From NCBI GenBank assembly GCA_050260055.1, contig JBLNBO010000007.1, positions 15,046 to 79,045 on the forward strand: a stretch of DNA of 64,000 nt. The letters are read 5' to 3'. The stretch comes from JBLMYQ01 sp050260055 (GTDB lineage: Bacteria; Bacillota; Clostridia; Acetivibrionales; UBA4821). The notes beneath the pieces are model-generated. The model was not told the origin of the DNA and did no database searches. It saw nothing but the letters and a program-made list of their open reading frames with translations. Of this stretch, positions 34,006 to 42,038 are shown in pieces. Numbering within the stretch: the first letter of the stretch is position 1; the number at the start of each line of letters is the position of its first letter. The translations under genes were made by a program, and so were the position numbers.

Positions 34006-34666
34006 TATACTTACTTTATTCCCTGGAATGTTTGATATTACTCTTGGGGATAGTATAATTGGAAGAGCTAGACAAGCCGGGCTGCTTGAAATTAATACGG
34101 TTCAAATAAGGGACTTTTCCACAAACAAGCATAAATCAGTTGACGATTATCCGTATGGTGGAGGCCCTGGGATGGTTATGCAGGCACAGCCGATATATGA
34201 TGCCTATATATCAATTGCAAAAGAACTTGAATATAAACCGCGGGTAATATATATGACACCGCAGGGAAAGACTCTAAATCAAGAAATGGCAAGAGAATTA
34301 TCTCAAGAAGAGCATTTAATACTTCTTTGCGGCCATTATGAAGGAATTGACGAGAGAGTAATCGAAGAAATAGTAACAGATGAAATTTCAATTGGAGATT
34401 ATGTACTTACAGGTGGAGAGATACCAGCAATGGTTCTTATAGATGCAGTAGGCAGATTGGTTCCCGGAGTGTTGGCAGAAGCTTCATGCGAACAGGAATC
34501 TTTCAGTCAGGGGCTTTTGGAATATCCGCAGTATACAAGACCGGTAGAATTCAGGGGAAAGCAAGTACCTGAGGTTCTTCTCTCGGGTCATCATGCAAAT
34601 ATCGAAAAATGGAGGCATGAACAGGCTGTAGAAAGGACTAAAAGGAAAAGGCCGGAATTGACTTGA
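33995..34666 (+). CDS. trmD: tRNA (guanine-N1-)-methyltransferase TrmD
   Basis: Methylates G37 of tRNAs such as tRNA-Pro, preventing frameshifting. It starts MRFDILTLFPGMFD and has the SPOUT knot segments (DDYPYGGGPGMVMQ; LCGHYEGIDERVIEE; SIGDYVLTGGEIPAM). I chose the ATG at 33995 inside the rimM end because the conserved N terminus begins there. The 223-residue length is a little short of the usual 235-250. The tRNA-Pro(GGG) in this window, with G37, is a natural substrate. Confidence 0.95.
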   Translation: MRFDILTLFPGMFDITLGDSIIGRARQAGLLEINTVQIRDFSTNKHKSVDDYPYGGGPGMVMQAQPIYDAYISIAKELEYKPRVIYMTPQGKTLNQEMARELSQEEHLILLCGHYEGIDERVIEEIVTDEISIGDYVLTGGEIPAMVLIDAVGRLVPGVLAEASCEQESFSQGLLEYPQYTRPVEFRGKQVPEVLLSGHHANIEKWRHEQAVERTKRKRPELT

Positions 34667-34709
34667 ATAATGGATACATTATCAAAGTCTAATATTATTA
34701 GAAAAACTA

Positions 34710-34738
34710 TTGTCATATGGAAAATACTATGCTAAAAT
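34710..34738 (+). promoter_or_regulatory. Promoter before rplS
   Basis: TTGTCA (34710-34715), a 17-nt spacer, and TAAAAT (34733-34738). It gives rplS a start independent of trmD. Confidence 0.6.
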
Positions 34739-34748
34739 ACTTAAGTGC

Positions 34749-34808
34749 AAATTACGGGTGGTCCGCTGTTTAAAACATGAACACCTATGGAGGAAGGAGG
34801 TCCACGAA
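34749..34808 (+). promoter_or_regulatory. Probable L19 leader (ribosomal protein autoregulatory RNA)
   Basis: Between the promoter and the rplS start lies ATTACGGGTGGTCCGCTG, then CATGAACACCT and the ribosome binding site AAGGAGGTCC. GGGTG can pair with CACCT. The arrangement resembles the L19 leader described upstream of rplS in Firmicutes, where L19 represses its own synthesis. I did not fold it by computation. Confidence 0.5.
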
Positions 34809-34809
34809 T

Positions 34810-35169
34810 ATGGACATTTTAAAAACGGTTGAAAGCCAGCATCTTAAAAGTAAAGTTCCTGAATTCAATATCGGAGATACTGTTAAGGTATCGGTTAAGG
34901 TTAAAGAAGGAAATAGAGAAAGAATTCAGATTTACGAAGGAACAGTTATAAGAAGAAAAGGCGGCGGAATCAACGAAACATTCACAGTAAGAAGAATTTC
35001 TTCTGGTATTGGTGTTGAGAGAACATTCATGCTTCACTCTCCAAAGATTGAAGATGTAGCTGTTACAAGAAGAGGTAAGGTTAGAAGAGCTAAACTTTAC
35101 TACTTGAGAGACAGAGTTGGTAAAGCTGCTAAGGTTAAAGAAGATATTATAAGAAAAGAACAGAAATAA
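34810..35169 (+). CDS. rplS: 50S ribosomal protein L19
   Basis: Located at the 30S-50S interface. The family signature is present: PEFNIGDTVKVSVKVKEGNRERIQIYEGTVI, then FTVRRISSGIGVERTF and RRGKVRRAKLYYLRDRVGKAAKVKE. AAGGAGGTCCACGAAT places the start at 34810 (119 residues), not at the ATG at 34777 that belongs to the leader. Confidence 0.97.
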   Translation: MDILKTVESQHLKSKVPEFNIGDTVKVSVKVKEGNRERIQIYEGTVIRRKGGGINETFTVRRISSGIGVERTFMLHSPKIEDVAVTRRGKVRRAKLYYLRDRVGKAAKVKEDIIRKEQK

Positions 35170-35175
35170 CTTGAA

Positions 35176-35216
35176 ATTAGCCCCTCTCGTAAAGAGAAGG
35201 GTTAATTTGTTTTTTA
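35176..35216 (+). terminator. Terminator after rplS
   Basis: CCCCTCTC, GTAAA loop, GAGAAGGG, followed by TTAATTTGTTTTTT. Its outer bases (TTAGCCC and GGGTTAA) resemble the TAACCC-ended repeats in this window, so a repeat may have been taken up as a terminator. Confidence 0.65.
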
Positions 35217-35263
35217 GTGGATTTTTTTAGTATTATTTAGGTATAATGAATGTAAACAGGTTT

Positions 35264-35398
35264 TTTGAGTTTGGGTGGAGCTTGCTCCCGCCAAATTCTA
35301 GAAACCGTTATCCAGGGTCTTAGCACCACTTAGACTACTAATTGCTTGATTTTCGAAAGTTAGTGATAGTAGTCTTAGGGGTGCTAGACATCGGATAA
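35264..35398 (+). ncRNA. Strongly structured leader before rbgA (unidentified)
   Basis: Two hairpins lie in the 255-nt gap. The first (35270-35294) pairs TTTGG..GGAGC with GCTCC..CCAAA. The second is a long imperfect stem: GTCTTAGCACC-ACTTAGACTACTA (35317-35340) against TAGTAGTCTTAG-GGGTGCTAGAC (35367-35389), some 20 paired bases. TTATCC (35308-35313) with GGATAA (35393-35398) closes it. No U-run follows the second hairpin, so it is not a simple terminator. A TATAAT at 35242 could start a transcript. The structure may be a cis-regulatory RNA or an inserted palindromic element. Confidence 0.4.
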
Positions 35399-35424
35399 AT
35401 TAAATTTTATAAAGGAAGTAGCTT

Positions 35425-36270
35425 ATGATTATACAGTGGTATCCTGGCCACATGGTTAAGGCCAAAAAAGAAATAAAAGAAAACCTTAAATTAATAGATG
35501 TTGCAATTGAACTTCTTGATGCACGAATTCCTAGAAGCAGTCAAAATCCAGATATTAAAGAAATTGTAGGAAACAAGCCGAGAGTAATAGCTTTAAACAA
35601 AGCTGACCTTGCTTGTGAGCAGACTACAAAAAAATGGGTTGAGTATTTTAAAAAGCAAGGGATTACAGCAGTGCCTGTTGATTCGATTACTGGAAAAGGG
35701 CTGAAAGAAGTTGAAAACGCAGTTAGAGAGCTTGCCAAGGAGAAGCTGGAAAGAAGTGCGGAAAGAGGAAGAATTGGCAGGCCTATAAGGATAGCAATAA
35801 TAGGGATACCGAATGTTGGTAAATCAGCTTATATTAACAGGGTTGCTGGAAGGGCAGCAGCAATAACCGGTAATAAGCCTGGCGTTACCAAACGTAATCA
35901 ATGGGTTAAAGCGGGACAGGGAATAGAATTGATGGATACACCAGGCGTTCTATGGCCGAAATTTGAAAGCGAAGAAGCTGGCATCAACTTAGCAGTAACC
36001 GGTGCAATACGCTCAGAAATTCTTGATGTCATCGAACTGTCAATAAAGCTTGTAGAAATTCTTTCAAGAGAATATGAAAAGAATCTTTTGGAGAGGTTCA
36101 AACTTGATAATATTCAAGAAATAACCGGGGAAGAGATAGTAAGAAAGATTGGCGCTAGAAGAGGCTGTATTGTGTCTGGCGGTGAAATAGACCTCGAGAG
36201 AACAGCAAATATGATAATAGAGGAATTTCATTCTGGAAAGATTGGAAGGATATCTTTAGAAAAACCATAA
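35425..36270 (+). CDS. rbgA: Ribosome biogenesis GTPase YlqF/RbgA
   Basis: Circularly permuted GTPase for late 50S assembly. The order of motifs is permuted as expected: LNKADLA (G4, near residue 55), then GIPNVGKSAYINRVAG (G1, near 128), then MDTPGVLWPKF (G3, near 170). The N terminus IQWYPGHMVKAKKEI is typical. The 281-residue length fits. It is followed by rnhB as in Bacillus. AAAGGAAGTAGCTT precedes the ATG. Confidence 0.96.
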   Translation: MIIQWYPGHMVKAKKEIKENLKLIDVAIELLDARIPRSSQNPDIKEIVGNKPRVIALNKADLACEQTTKKWVEYFKKQGITAVPVDSITGKGLKEVENAVRELAKEKLERSAERGRIGRPIRIAIIGIPNVGKSAYINRVAGRAAAITGNKPGVTKRNQWVKAGQGIELMDTPGVLWPKFESEEAGINLAVTGAIRSEILDVIELSIKLVEILSREYEKNLLERFKLDNIQEITGEEIVRKIGARRGCIVSGGEIDLERTANMIIEEFHSGKIGRISLEKP

Positions 36271-36271
36271 A

Positions 36272-36390
36272 TCACCCCTCTATCGCCTCTCTCTTAAGAT
36301 AGAGGCGAGGAAAGGGATCGCTCTGTAAAAATCTTCAGCGATATACTAATTCCCCCTCTATCGTGAGAGAGAGGGCCAGGGGGTGAGTTA
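36272..36390. repeat. 119-bp element with TCACCCC / GGGGGTGA ends before rnhB
   Basis: Left end TCACCCCTCTATCGCC, right end GAGGGCCAGGGGGTGAGTTA. Two inner stem-loops are visible: CCTCTATC...GATAGAGG in the left half and CCCTCTAT...AGAGAGGG in the right half. The right end forms the GGGGGTGAGTTA just before the rnhB ATG and seems to provide its ribosome binding site. The halves match elements at 32713 and 54316. Confidence 0.6.
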
Positions 36391-37071
36391 ATGGAATTTA
36401 AAATAGTCAAAACAACCGACAAGTTTAAAGAGGGAAACAAGTATTTTGAAAAAGAGAAGGCAAGACTTGCTGAGATTATTCAATTTGAAAAGAAATGGTA
36501 TACAAAAGGTTTTGAATTAATTGCAGGTATAGACGAGGCAGGAAGAGGGCCGCTTGCCGGGCCGGTGGTGGCAGGTGCTGTTATTTTGCCCAAGGGATTG
36601 ATAATCGAAGGAGTAAACGATTCGAAGAAGCTTTCTGAAAAAAAACGAGATACGCTCTACAGTATAATAGTAAAAGAAGCACTTTGCTGGGGAGTTGGAA
36701 TTGTCGATAATAATATTATAGATGAAATTAATGTGCTAAATGCTGCAAAGATGGCAATGAAAATTGCCGTAAGTCAATTAAAGTTTAAACCAGAGGTTCT
36801 ACTAATAGATGCAGAAAAATTAGATATTCCCGAAGTGCGGCAGGAGGCTATCATTAAAGGAGACGCGAAAAGTATATCTATAGCTGCCGCTTCGATAATT
36901 GCAAAGGTTACCCGTGATAGAATAATTGAAGAATATGATAAGAAGTTTCCTGATTATGGATTCGCAAAACACAAGGGTTATGGGACGGCAGAGCACATGG
37001 AGGCAATAAGGGAAAAAGGTTTGTGTGAGATACATAGAAAGACATTCACAAAAAACATTATAAACAATTGA
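36391..37071 (+). CDS. rnhB: Ribonuclease HII
   Basis: Cleaves RNA in RNA-DNA hybrids, including single ribonucleotides in DNA. The core starts at ELIAGIDEAGRGPLAGPVVAGAV (Asp-Glu near residue 49-50). LLIDAEKL and IAAASIIAKVTRDRIIEEYD follow, with GYGTAEHMEAIREKGLCEIHRKTF at the end. An N-terminal stretch of about 40 residues precedes the core, as in other Firmicute RnhB proteins. The ribosome binding site is given by the end of a repeat element. Confidence 0.95.
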   Translation: MEFKIVKTTDKFKEGNKYFEKEKARLAEIIQFEKKWYTKGFELIAGIDEAGRGPLAGPVVAGAVILPKGLIIEGVNDSKKLSEKKRDTLYSIIVKEALCWGVGIVDNNIIDEINVLNAAKMAMKIAVSQLKFKPEVLLIDAEKLDIPEVRQEAIIKGDAKSISIAAASIIAKVTRDRIIEEYDKKFPDYGFAKHKGYGTAEHMEAIREKGLCEIHRKTFTKNIINN

Positions 37072-37088
37072 AATTGGTATGGTGAGTT

Positions 37089-38888
37089 ATGAATATTCAA
37101 TCGGTTAACATGTCAGCCCAATTAATTGAAAGTACTTCAGTTAAACAATTTCCGCGTGAAGGAATAGGAGATGTCTTAAAAGCTCAGGTTATAGGCAAAT
37201 CAGATTCTGAGGTTATTCTGCGCCTGGAAAATGGTAATGTTATTCCTGCTTCAACCGAGATACCTCTTGATGTACAAGTCGGAGATTCTATCCAGCTCCA
37301 AATTACAGACAAAAAAGACGGGAAAATAATACTTGAAACGCTAAAAAACAGTAATGGAGAAATTCTAAAGAACTCAAATACTACGCAGATTGCCAATCTT
37401 TTGAATTCTCTTGGAATAACCCCGAATGCTAAGAATATTGATGTTGTTAATGAAATGATGATTAAGCAGATGCCTTTGACAAAAGAAAATATTCAGACTG
37501 TTTTAAAGGGTATTGCAAAGTTTGCAGATTTGGATATACCAAAAGCAGTATTTATGCTTGCAAATAACATTGCATTTGAGGAAAAGAATATTGAGATTCT
37601 TTCGCAATATCAGGAAGGGAAAATCAAACTCGGAAATCAAATAAAAGAACTGATTAATGCGTTAGAACAGATAGATGACCCCAAAATATTAAATGAGGTC
37701 TTAAAAAAGCTAGACAATATTGATAAAGGGAATATCAGCAAGGCTGTAGATTTATTAATAGAAAGAGTTGTTAAAAATATTAAACCTACTATTGAAAACA
37801 ATTCAGTATTTAATCAAATTAAAACTGGAAGTGAACAAAACAGTGAAGTTCCTGAAATAATACAAAAAGCTGGCAATAAGCAAAATAATCAAATAATTGA
37901 TATTCCGCAGAAAACTGATAGCAAGCAAAGTAACCAAACAACTGATATCATACAAAAAAATGATAATAAGCAAGCAGAGAGAATTTTATTAAAGCCTGAG
38001 CAAATTGAGCAGATCAAAAAAGTTATAACCGAAAAAATCGATAACCTTACCAACATTATCAAAACCAATCAGGAAGAGAATATTGATATTGAAATAAATG
38101 AATTTAAAAAAGCAGTATTAGATATGCCTAATGATGAACTTTCAGAAGCTATAAAACAATTGCCCAAAAATGAGAAGGAAGCAATTTTCAAGCTGCTTGG
38201 GACCAACGATGATAATCTTAATACAAATAACAACTCGGAATTGAAAACAAGGGAGATTGAACTAAAAGATATTGAAGCATTGAAGAAAGAGATTAAAACT
38301 CATTTTGAAAAACATTTTATCAATCCTTTGACAGATAATCTCAAAGAAGACCTGAATATTACTGAGAGCTATAGAGAATTGATGGGAAAACTCGAAACAA
38401 TAAAAGACAGTATTTTCGCAAAGACTGACGCATCTGGTATCCAGACATTGATTGCTAATACAGAAGATAACATTAACTTTATGCGTGACTTGAGCCAGTA
38501 TAATGCTTTTGTTCAGATTCCATTGAATATTTGGGGTAAAGAAACAAATGGTCAGCTCTATGTACTAAAAAAAGAAAAAAGAAAAATCGACCCATCAAAT
38601 GCCAGTTTATTCTTATCATTGGATATGCCTAATTTAGGCTTGACCGAAGTATTTGTTAAGGTTCAAGGCAAGAATGTTGAATGTAATTTCAGAATGGAAA
38701 ATGAAGATTTGGTTTCCCTTTTAAAGGAGAACTCTCATAAACTGGCACAGTCTTTAAATGCATATGGCTATAAGTTTATTTCAGTTAATTGTTCATTGAT
38801 AGAGAAAAAGACAGGAATTGTTGAAGTAGACAAAAATTTTGAAAATGATGTTAGGGACAAAAAATTCTCGATTGATGTGAAGGTGTAA
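37089..38888 (+). CDS. FliK-like protein (YlqG position)
   Basis: A 599-residue protein of the gene position held by ylqG in Bacillus. The C-terminal 100 residues (GKETNGQLYVLKKEKRKIDP, then LSLDMPNLGLTEVFVKVQGK and LKENSHKLAQSLNAYGYKFISVNC) resemble the hook-length control domain of FliK. The middle is Asn/Lys/Ile-rich and unstructured-looking. It contains three imperfect copies of a unit of about 16 residues at residues 255-300 (EIIQKAGNKQNNQI, DIPQKTDSKQSNQT, DIIQKNDNKQAERI). The next gene encodes an FlhB-like switch domain, so the two may act together as a FliK/FlhB pair outside the flagellar operon. Function is unproven. Confidence 0.75.
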   Translation: MNIQSVNMSAQLIESTSVKQFPREGIGDVLKAQVIGKSDSEVILRLENGNVIPASTEIPLDVQVGDSIQLQITDKKDGKIILETLKNSNGEILKNSNTTQIANLLNSLGITPNAKNIDVVNEMMIKQMPLTKENIQTVLKGIAKFADLDIPKAVFMLANNIAFEEKNIEILSQYQEGKIKLGNQIKELINALEQIDDPKILNEVLKKLDNIDKGNISKAVDLLIERVVKNIKPTIENNSVFNQIKTGSEQNSEVPEIIQKAGNKQNNQIIDIPQKTDSKQSNQTTDIIQKNDNKQAERILLKPEQIEQIKKVITEKIDNLTNIIKTNQEENIDIEINEFKKAVLDMPNDELSEAIKQLPKNEKEAIFKLLGTNDDNLNTNNNSELKTREIELKDIEALKKEIKTHFEKHFINPLTDNLKEDLNITESYRELMGKLETIKDSIFAKTDASGIQTLIANTEDNINFMRDLSQYNAFVQIPLNIWGKETNGQLYVLKKEKRKIDPSNASLFLSLDMPNLGLTEVFVKVQGKNVECNFRMENEDLVSLLKENSHKLAQSLNAYGYKFISVNCSLIEKKTGIVEVDKNFENDVRDKKFSIDVKV

Positions 38889-38891
38889 ACT

Positions 38892-39176
38892 ATGGAAAGA
38901 AAGAAGATTAAGCAGGCGGCTGTTTTGAAATATGCTTCTGACCAAGAAGATGCACCTAAAATTGTTGCTCTTGGAAAGGGAGATATTGCAGAAAAAATAC
39001 TTGAAATTGCAAAAGAAAACAGCGTACCTATATATGAAAATCCGGAACTTGCAAAAACGCTTAATGCCATGTCTATTGGAGATGAGATTCCCCCTGAATT
39101 ATATGAGATTGTGGCGCAAATCCTTGTATTTGTAAGTGATTTGGACAATATGCATTCAAAAATAAATACAAAATAA
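38892..39176 (+). CDS. FlhB/YscU-like cytoplasmic switch domain protein (YlqH-like)
   Basis: 94 residues matching only the cytoplasmic C-terminal domain of FlhB: AAVLKYASDQEDAPKIVALGKGDIAEKILEIAKENSVPIYENPELAKTLNAMSIGDEIPPELYEIVAQILVFV. The membrane part and the NPTH autocleavage loop of FlhB are missing. It follows the FliK-like gene by 3 nt and occupies the ylqH position of Bacillus. A role with a secretion apparatus is an inference from homology. Confidence 0.88.
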   Translation: MERKKIKQAAVLKYASDQEDAPKIVALGKGDIAEKILEIAKENSVPIYENPELAKTLNAMSIGDEIPPELYEIVAQILVFVSDLDNMHSKINTK

Positions 39177-39239
39177 TTTCTTCACAAAATTTTTTGTATT
39201 TTTGTTTTTTTTAGCTTTATACTGTAGAGGGAGAAAGCA

Positions 39240-39611
39240 ATGCCGTATAAAAAGGATTTAGGCCAGGTTGGAGAAAAGAAAGCCAGGAAATATCTTGTAG
39301 ATAATGGCTATACAATATTGAAAAATAACTTTACATGCAAATTAGGAGAAATTGATATAATTGCAGAGAAAGAAGAGTATATAATTTTTATCGAAGTAAA
39401 AACCAGAACTAATGTTAATTATGGATTCCCAATCGAATCAATAAGTTTTAAGAAAAGAAAATCGATTATAAAATCAGCGAAAGTGTTTCTTCTCCAGAAA
39501 AAACTTACAGATTCAGCAGTTCGCTTTGATGTTATAGAAGTATTAACAGGTTCTGAAAAGGAGTCGAGTATTAATATAAATCATATAATGAATGCATTTT
39601 GGGAGGAATAA
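39240..39611 (+). CDS. yraN: YraN-like nuclease-fold protein (UPF0102)
   Basis: 123-residue protein with a restriction-endonuclease-like core: GQVGEKKARKYLVDNGYTILKNN, then GEIDIIAEKEEYIIFIEVKTRTN (Glu-Ile-Asp, Glu-Val-Lys) and FDVIEVL. The family is often linked with RNase HII and may process DNA, but its role is not established. It sits directly downstream of the rnhB cluster. GAGGGAGAAAGCA precedes the ATG. Confidence 0.88.
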   Translation: MPYKKDLGQVGEKKARKYLVDNGYTILKNNFTCKLGEIDIIAEKEEYIIFIEVKTRTNVNYGFPIESISFKKRKSIIKSAKVFLLQKKLTDSAVRFDVIEVLTGSEKESSININHIMNAFWEE

Positions 39612-39616
39612 AACTA

Positions 39617-40933
39617 ATGAGAATTTACGATATTATTGAAAAAAAGAAAAAAGGTGAAGAGCTTACCAAGGAGGAAATAAATTATCTTATAACTGGATTC
39701 TGCGAACAAAAGATATTTGATTATCAGGTAGCAGCTCTTCTTATGGCTATATATTTTAAAGGAATGTCAAAACAAGAGATATCTACTTTAACAATGGCTA
39801 TGGCATCTTCGGGAGATATGATTGACCTTTCGGAAATCAAAGGAATTAAAGTGGATAAGCATAGTTCAGGAGGCGTTGGAGATAAAACAACCCTGATAGT
39901 GGCTCCGCTTGTGGCCGCAGCAGGAATTCCTGTAGCTAAAATGTCTGGAAGAGCTTTGGGGCACAGCGGTGGAACAATTGATAAGCTTGAGGCTATAGAA
40001 GGGTTTAATACAGCTATATCCAGAGAAAAGTTTATTGAAAGCGTTAATAAAATTAATATTGCGATAGCCGGGCAGACAGGAAATCTTGTTCCTGCGGATA
40101 AAAAGCTGTATGCTCTTAGAGATGTGACTGCTACGGTTGATAGTATACCTCTGATTGCAAGCAGTATAATGAGCAAAAAAATTGCCGGCGGTGCAGATGC
40201 AATAGTACTTGATGTAAAGGCAGGAAGCGGTGCTTTTATGAAAGATGCTGAAAAAGCCAAGGAGCTTGCAAAGGTTATGGTTGAAATAGGAGAAAGCCTT
40301 AATAGGAAGACCGTTGCTGTAGTATCAAATATGGATCAGCCTTTAGGGTATGCAGTAGGAAATTCCTTAGAGGTAAAAGAAGCGATAGAAACATTGAAAG
40401 GTAAAGGACCAAAAGACCTTGAAGAGATATGCCTGGTGCTTGGTGCATATATGCTAAAGCTTTCTGGGAGAACTGAAGAAATACCGGAGCTGAAAAATAG
40501 TCTTAAAGAATTACTGGCTAATGGAAAAGCTTTTGAAAAGTTTAGAGAAATGGTTGTAAATCAAGGAGGAAACGTTGATTTGATTGACAATCCGGAAAAG
40601 TTTAAGCAGGCAGAATTCAAAATACCTGTTAAAGCTGAAAATGATGGTTATATTACAGCAATTAAAACTGATTTGATTGGAATTGCATCAATGCAGTTGG
40701 GAGCAGGTAGAGAAAGTAAAGAAGATAAGATTGAGTATGATGTGGGAGTAATTGTTGAAAGAAAAATTGGGGATAAAGTAAGCAAAGGTGATGTTTTGGC
40801 CTGGATGCATGCAAATGATAATCAAAAGGCACAAACGTCAGAAAAGATAATAATTGAAGCATATACAATCGAAAAAAATGAAACTGTTCAAATTCCGTTG
40901 ATTATTGATATAATTGAAGCTGAAAACAGTTGA
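39617..40933 (+). CDS. pdp: Pyrimidine-nucleoside phosphorylase
   Basis: Splits uridine or thymidine with phosphate to the base and (deoxy)ribose 1-phosphate. Family marks are KVDKHSSGGVGDKTTLIVAPLVAAAGIPVAKMSGRALGHSGGTIDKLEAI, and VPADKKLYALRDVTATVDSIPLIASSIMSKK, which hold the substrate and phosphate contacts. The C-terminal domain is near residues 345-435. The start is the ATG at 39617, 11 nt after GGGAGG. It can work with deoB (58896-60065) to send nucleoside sugar to the pentose phosphate pathway. Confidence 0.93.
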   Translation: MRIYDIIEKKKKGEELTKEEINYLITGFCEQKIFDYQVAALLMAIYFKGMSKQEISTLTMAMASSGDMIDLSEIKGIKVDKHSSGGVGDKTTLIVAPLVAAAGIPVAKMSGRALGHSGGTIDKLEAIEGFNTAISREKFIESVNKINIAIAGQTGNLVPADKKLYALRDVTATVDSIPLIASSIMSKKIAGGADAIVLDVKAGSGAFMKDAEKAKELAKVMVEIGESLNRKTVAVVSNMDQPLGYAVGNSLEVKEAIETLKGKGPKDLEEICLVLGAYMLKLSGRTEEIPELKNSLKELLANGKAFEKFREMVVNQGGNVDLIDNPEKFKQAEFKIPVKAENDGYITAIKTDLIGIASMQLGAGRESKEDKIEYDVGVIVERKIGDKVSKGDVLAWMHANDNQKAQTSEKIIIEAYTIEKNETVQIPLIIDIIEAENS

Positions 40934-40988
40934 CATTTTTCTGTCTTGTTATAAAATATTCAATAGGATTTTGAAGGGTAATTTAGAT

Positions 40989-41549
40989 ATGTCATTAAGG
41001 GTAATTTCAGGAAAGTCTGGAGGGTTGCTGCTTAAATCTTTAAAGGGCATGCAAACACGTCCAACCGCGGATAGAATAAAAGAATCGCTATTTAGTATTA
41101 TTGGTTCATTATTAGACGGTTCAGCTGTTCTTGACCTTTTTGCAGGTTCAGGAGCTCTTGGAATCGAAGCCTTGAGCAGGGGAGCAAAAACAGCGATATT
41201 TGTTGATGCTAGTAAAGAAAGTATTAATATAATAAAAGAAAATGTCAGGCATACTGGTTTCCAAGAAACATCAGAGATATATCATAATGATTATGAAAGA
41301 GCAATCAAAGCATTATCACAAAATAATATAAAGTTTGACATAATATTTCTGGATCCTCCTTATGGAAAAGGCATGGAGATAAAAGCAGTTGAGAGTATCA
41401 TACAGAAAAATTTGATTTCAGATAAAGGTATTATTATAATAGAAACTGAAGAAATTCTCGCAGATAATATATTTGAAATGAAGAAGTACGATGAGAGAAG
41501 TTATGGACGCACTAAATTAAGTTTTTTTATGAAGGAGAAAGCATATTGA
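40989..41549 (+). CDS. rsmD: 16S rRNA (guanine966-N2)-methyltransferase RsmD
   Basis: S-adenosylmethionine enzyme: RVISGKSGGLLLKSLKGMQTRPTADRIKESLFSII, LDLFAGSGALGIEALSRGA for cofactor binding, and IIFLDPPYGKG as the catalytic DPPY. I place the start at the ATG at 40989 (MSLRVISG) behind GAAGGGTAATT; an in-frame ATG at 40914 would overlap pdp and add a non-conserved segment. Its stop overlaps the coaD start (TTGA). Confidence 0.93.
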   Translation: MSLRVISGKSGGLLLKSLKGMQTRPTADRIKESLFSIIGSLLDGSAVLDLFAGSGALGIEALSRGAKTAIFVDASKESINIIKENVRHTGFQETSEIYHNDYERAIKALSQNNIKFDIIFLDPPYGKGMEIKAVESIIQKNLISDKGIIIIETEEILADNIFEMKKYDERSYGRTKLSFFMKEKAY

Positions 41550-42034
41550 AGGTTTGTGTATATCCAGGAAGCTTTGATCCGATTACATATGGACATCTTG
41601 ATATTATAGAAAGAGCATCAAAGATTTTTGACAAGCTTATTGTTGCAGTTGTCTGTAATCCAAATAAAACTTCAGCATTTTCCCTTGAGGAAAGAGTAGA
41701 ACTAATAAAAGAATGCGTCAAAGATTATGATAATGTTGAAGTTGAGTCCTTCTGTGGTCTTCTGATTGATTATCTAAAACAAAAAGGTGCAACTGTTGTT
41801 GTTAAAGGACTTAGAGTAATAACTGATTTTGAGTATGAATTCCAGATGGCTCTGCTAAATAAGAATCTGGATCCTGATATTGAGACAATATTTATGATGA
41901 CAAATAATAAATATTCATACCTAAGTTCAAGTATGGTTAAAGAAATTGCAAGATTTGGAGCAAATATTGAAGAATTTGTACCTTCCATAATAAAACAAAG
42001 AGTATTAGATAAATTAACCGCTGGAAAGGAGTAA
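41546..42034 (+). CDS. coaD: Phosphopantetheine adenylyltransferase
   Basis: Penultimate step of coenzyme A synthesis. The nucleotidyltransferase motif YPGSFDPITYGHLDIIERA is at the N terminus and NNKYSYLSSSMVKEIARFG contains the second motif. The 162-residue length is typical. The start is TTG behind GAAGGAGAAAG, overlapping the rsmD stop. The rsmD-coaD pair is common in Firmicutes. Confidence 0.95.
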   Translation: MKVCVYPGSFDPITYGHLDIIERASKIFDKLIVAVVCNPNKTSAFSLEERVELIKECVKDYDNVEVESFCGLLIDYLKQKGATVVVKGLRVITDFEYEFQMALLNKNLDPDIETIFMMTNNKYSYLSSSMVKEIARFGANIEEFVPSIIKQRVLDKLTAGKE

Positions 42035-42038
42035 GACC

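Noticed and set aside
35264..35310. A T-box antiterminator, suggested by GGGTGG before rbgA
   Set aside because: The remaining T-box signature after GGTGG does not follow, there is no specifier-loop domain upstream, and rbgA is not an amino-acid gene.
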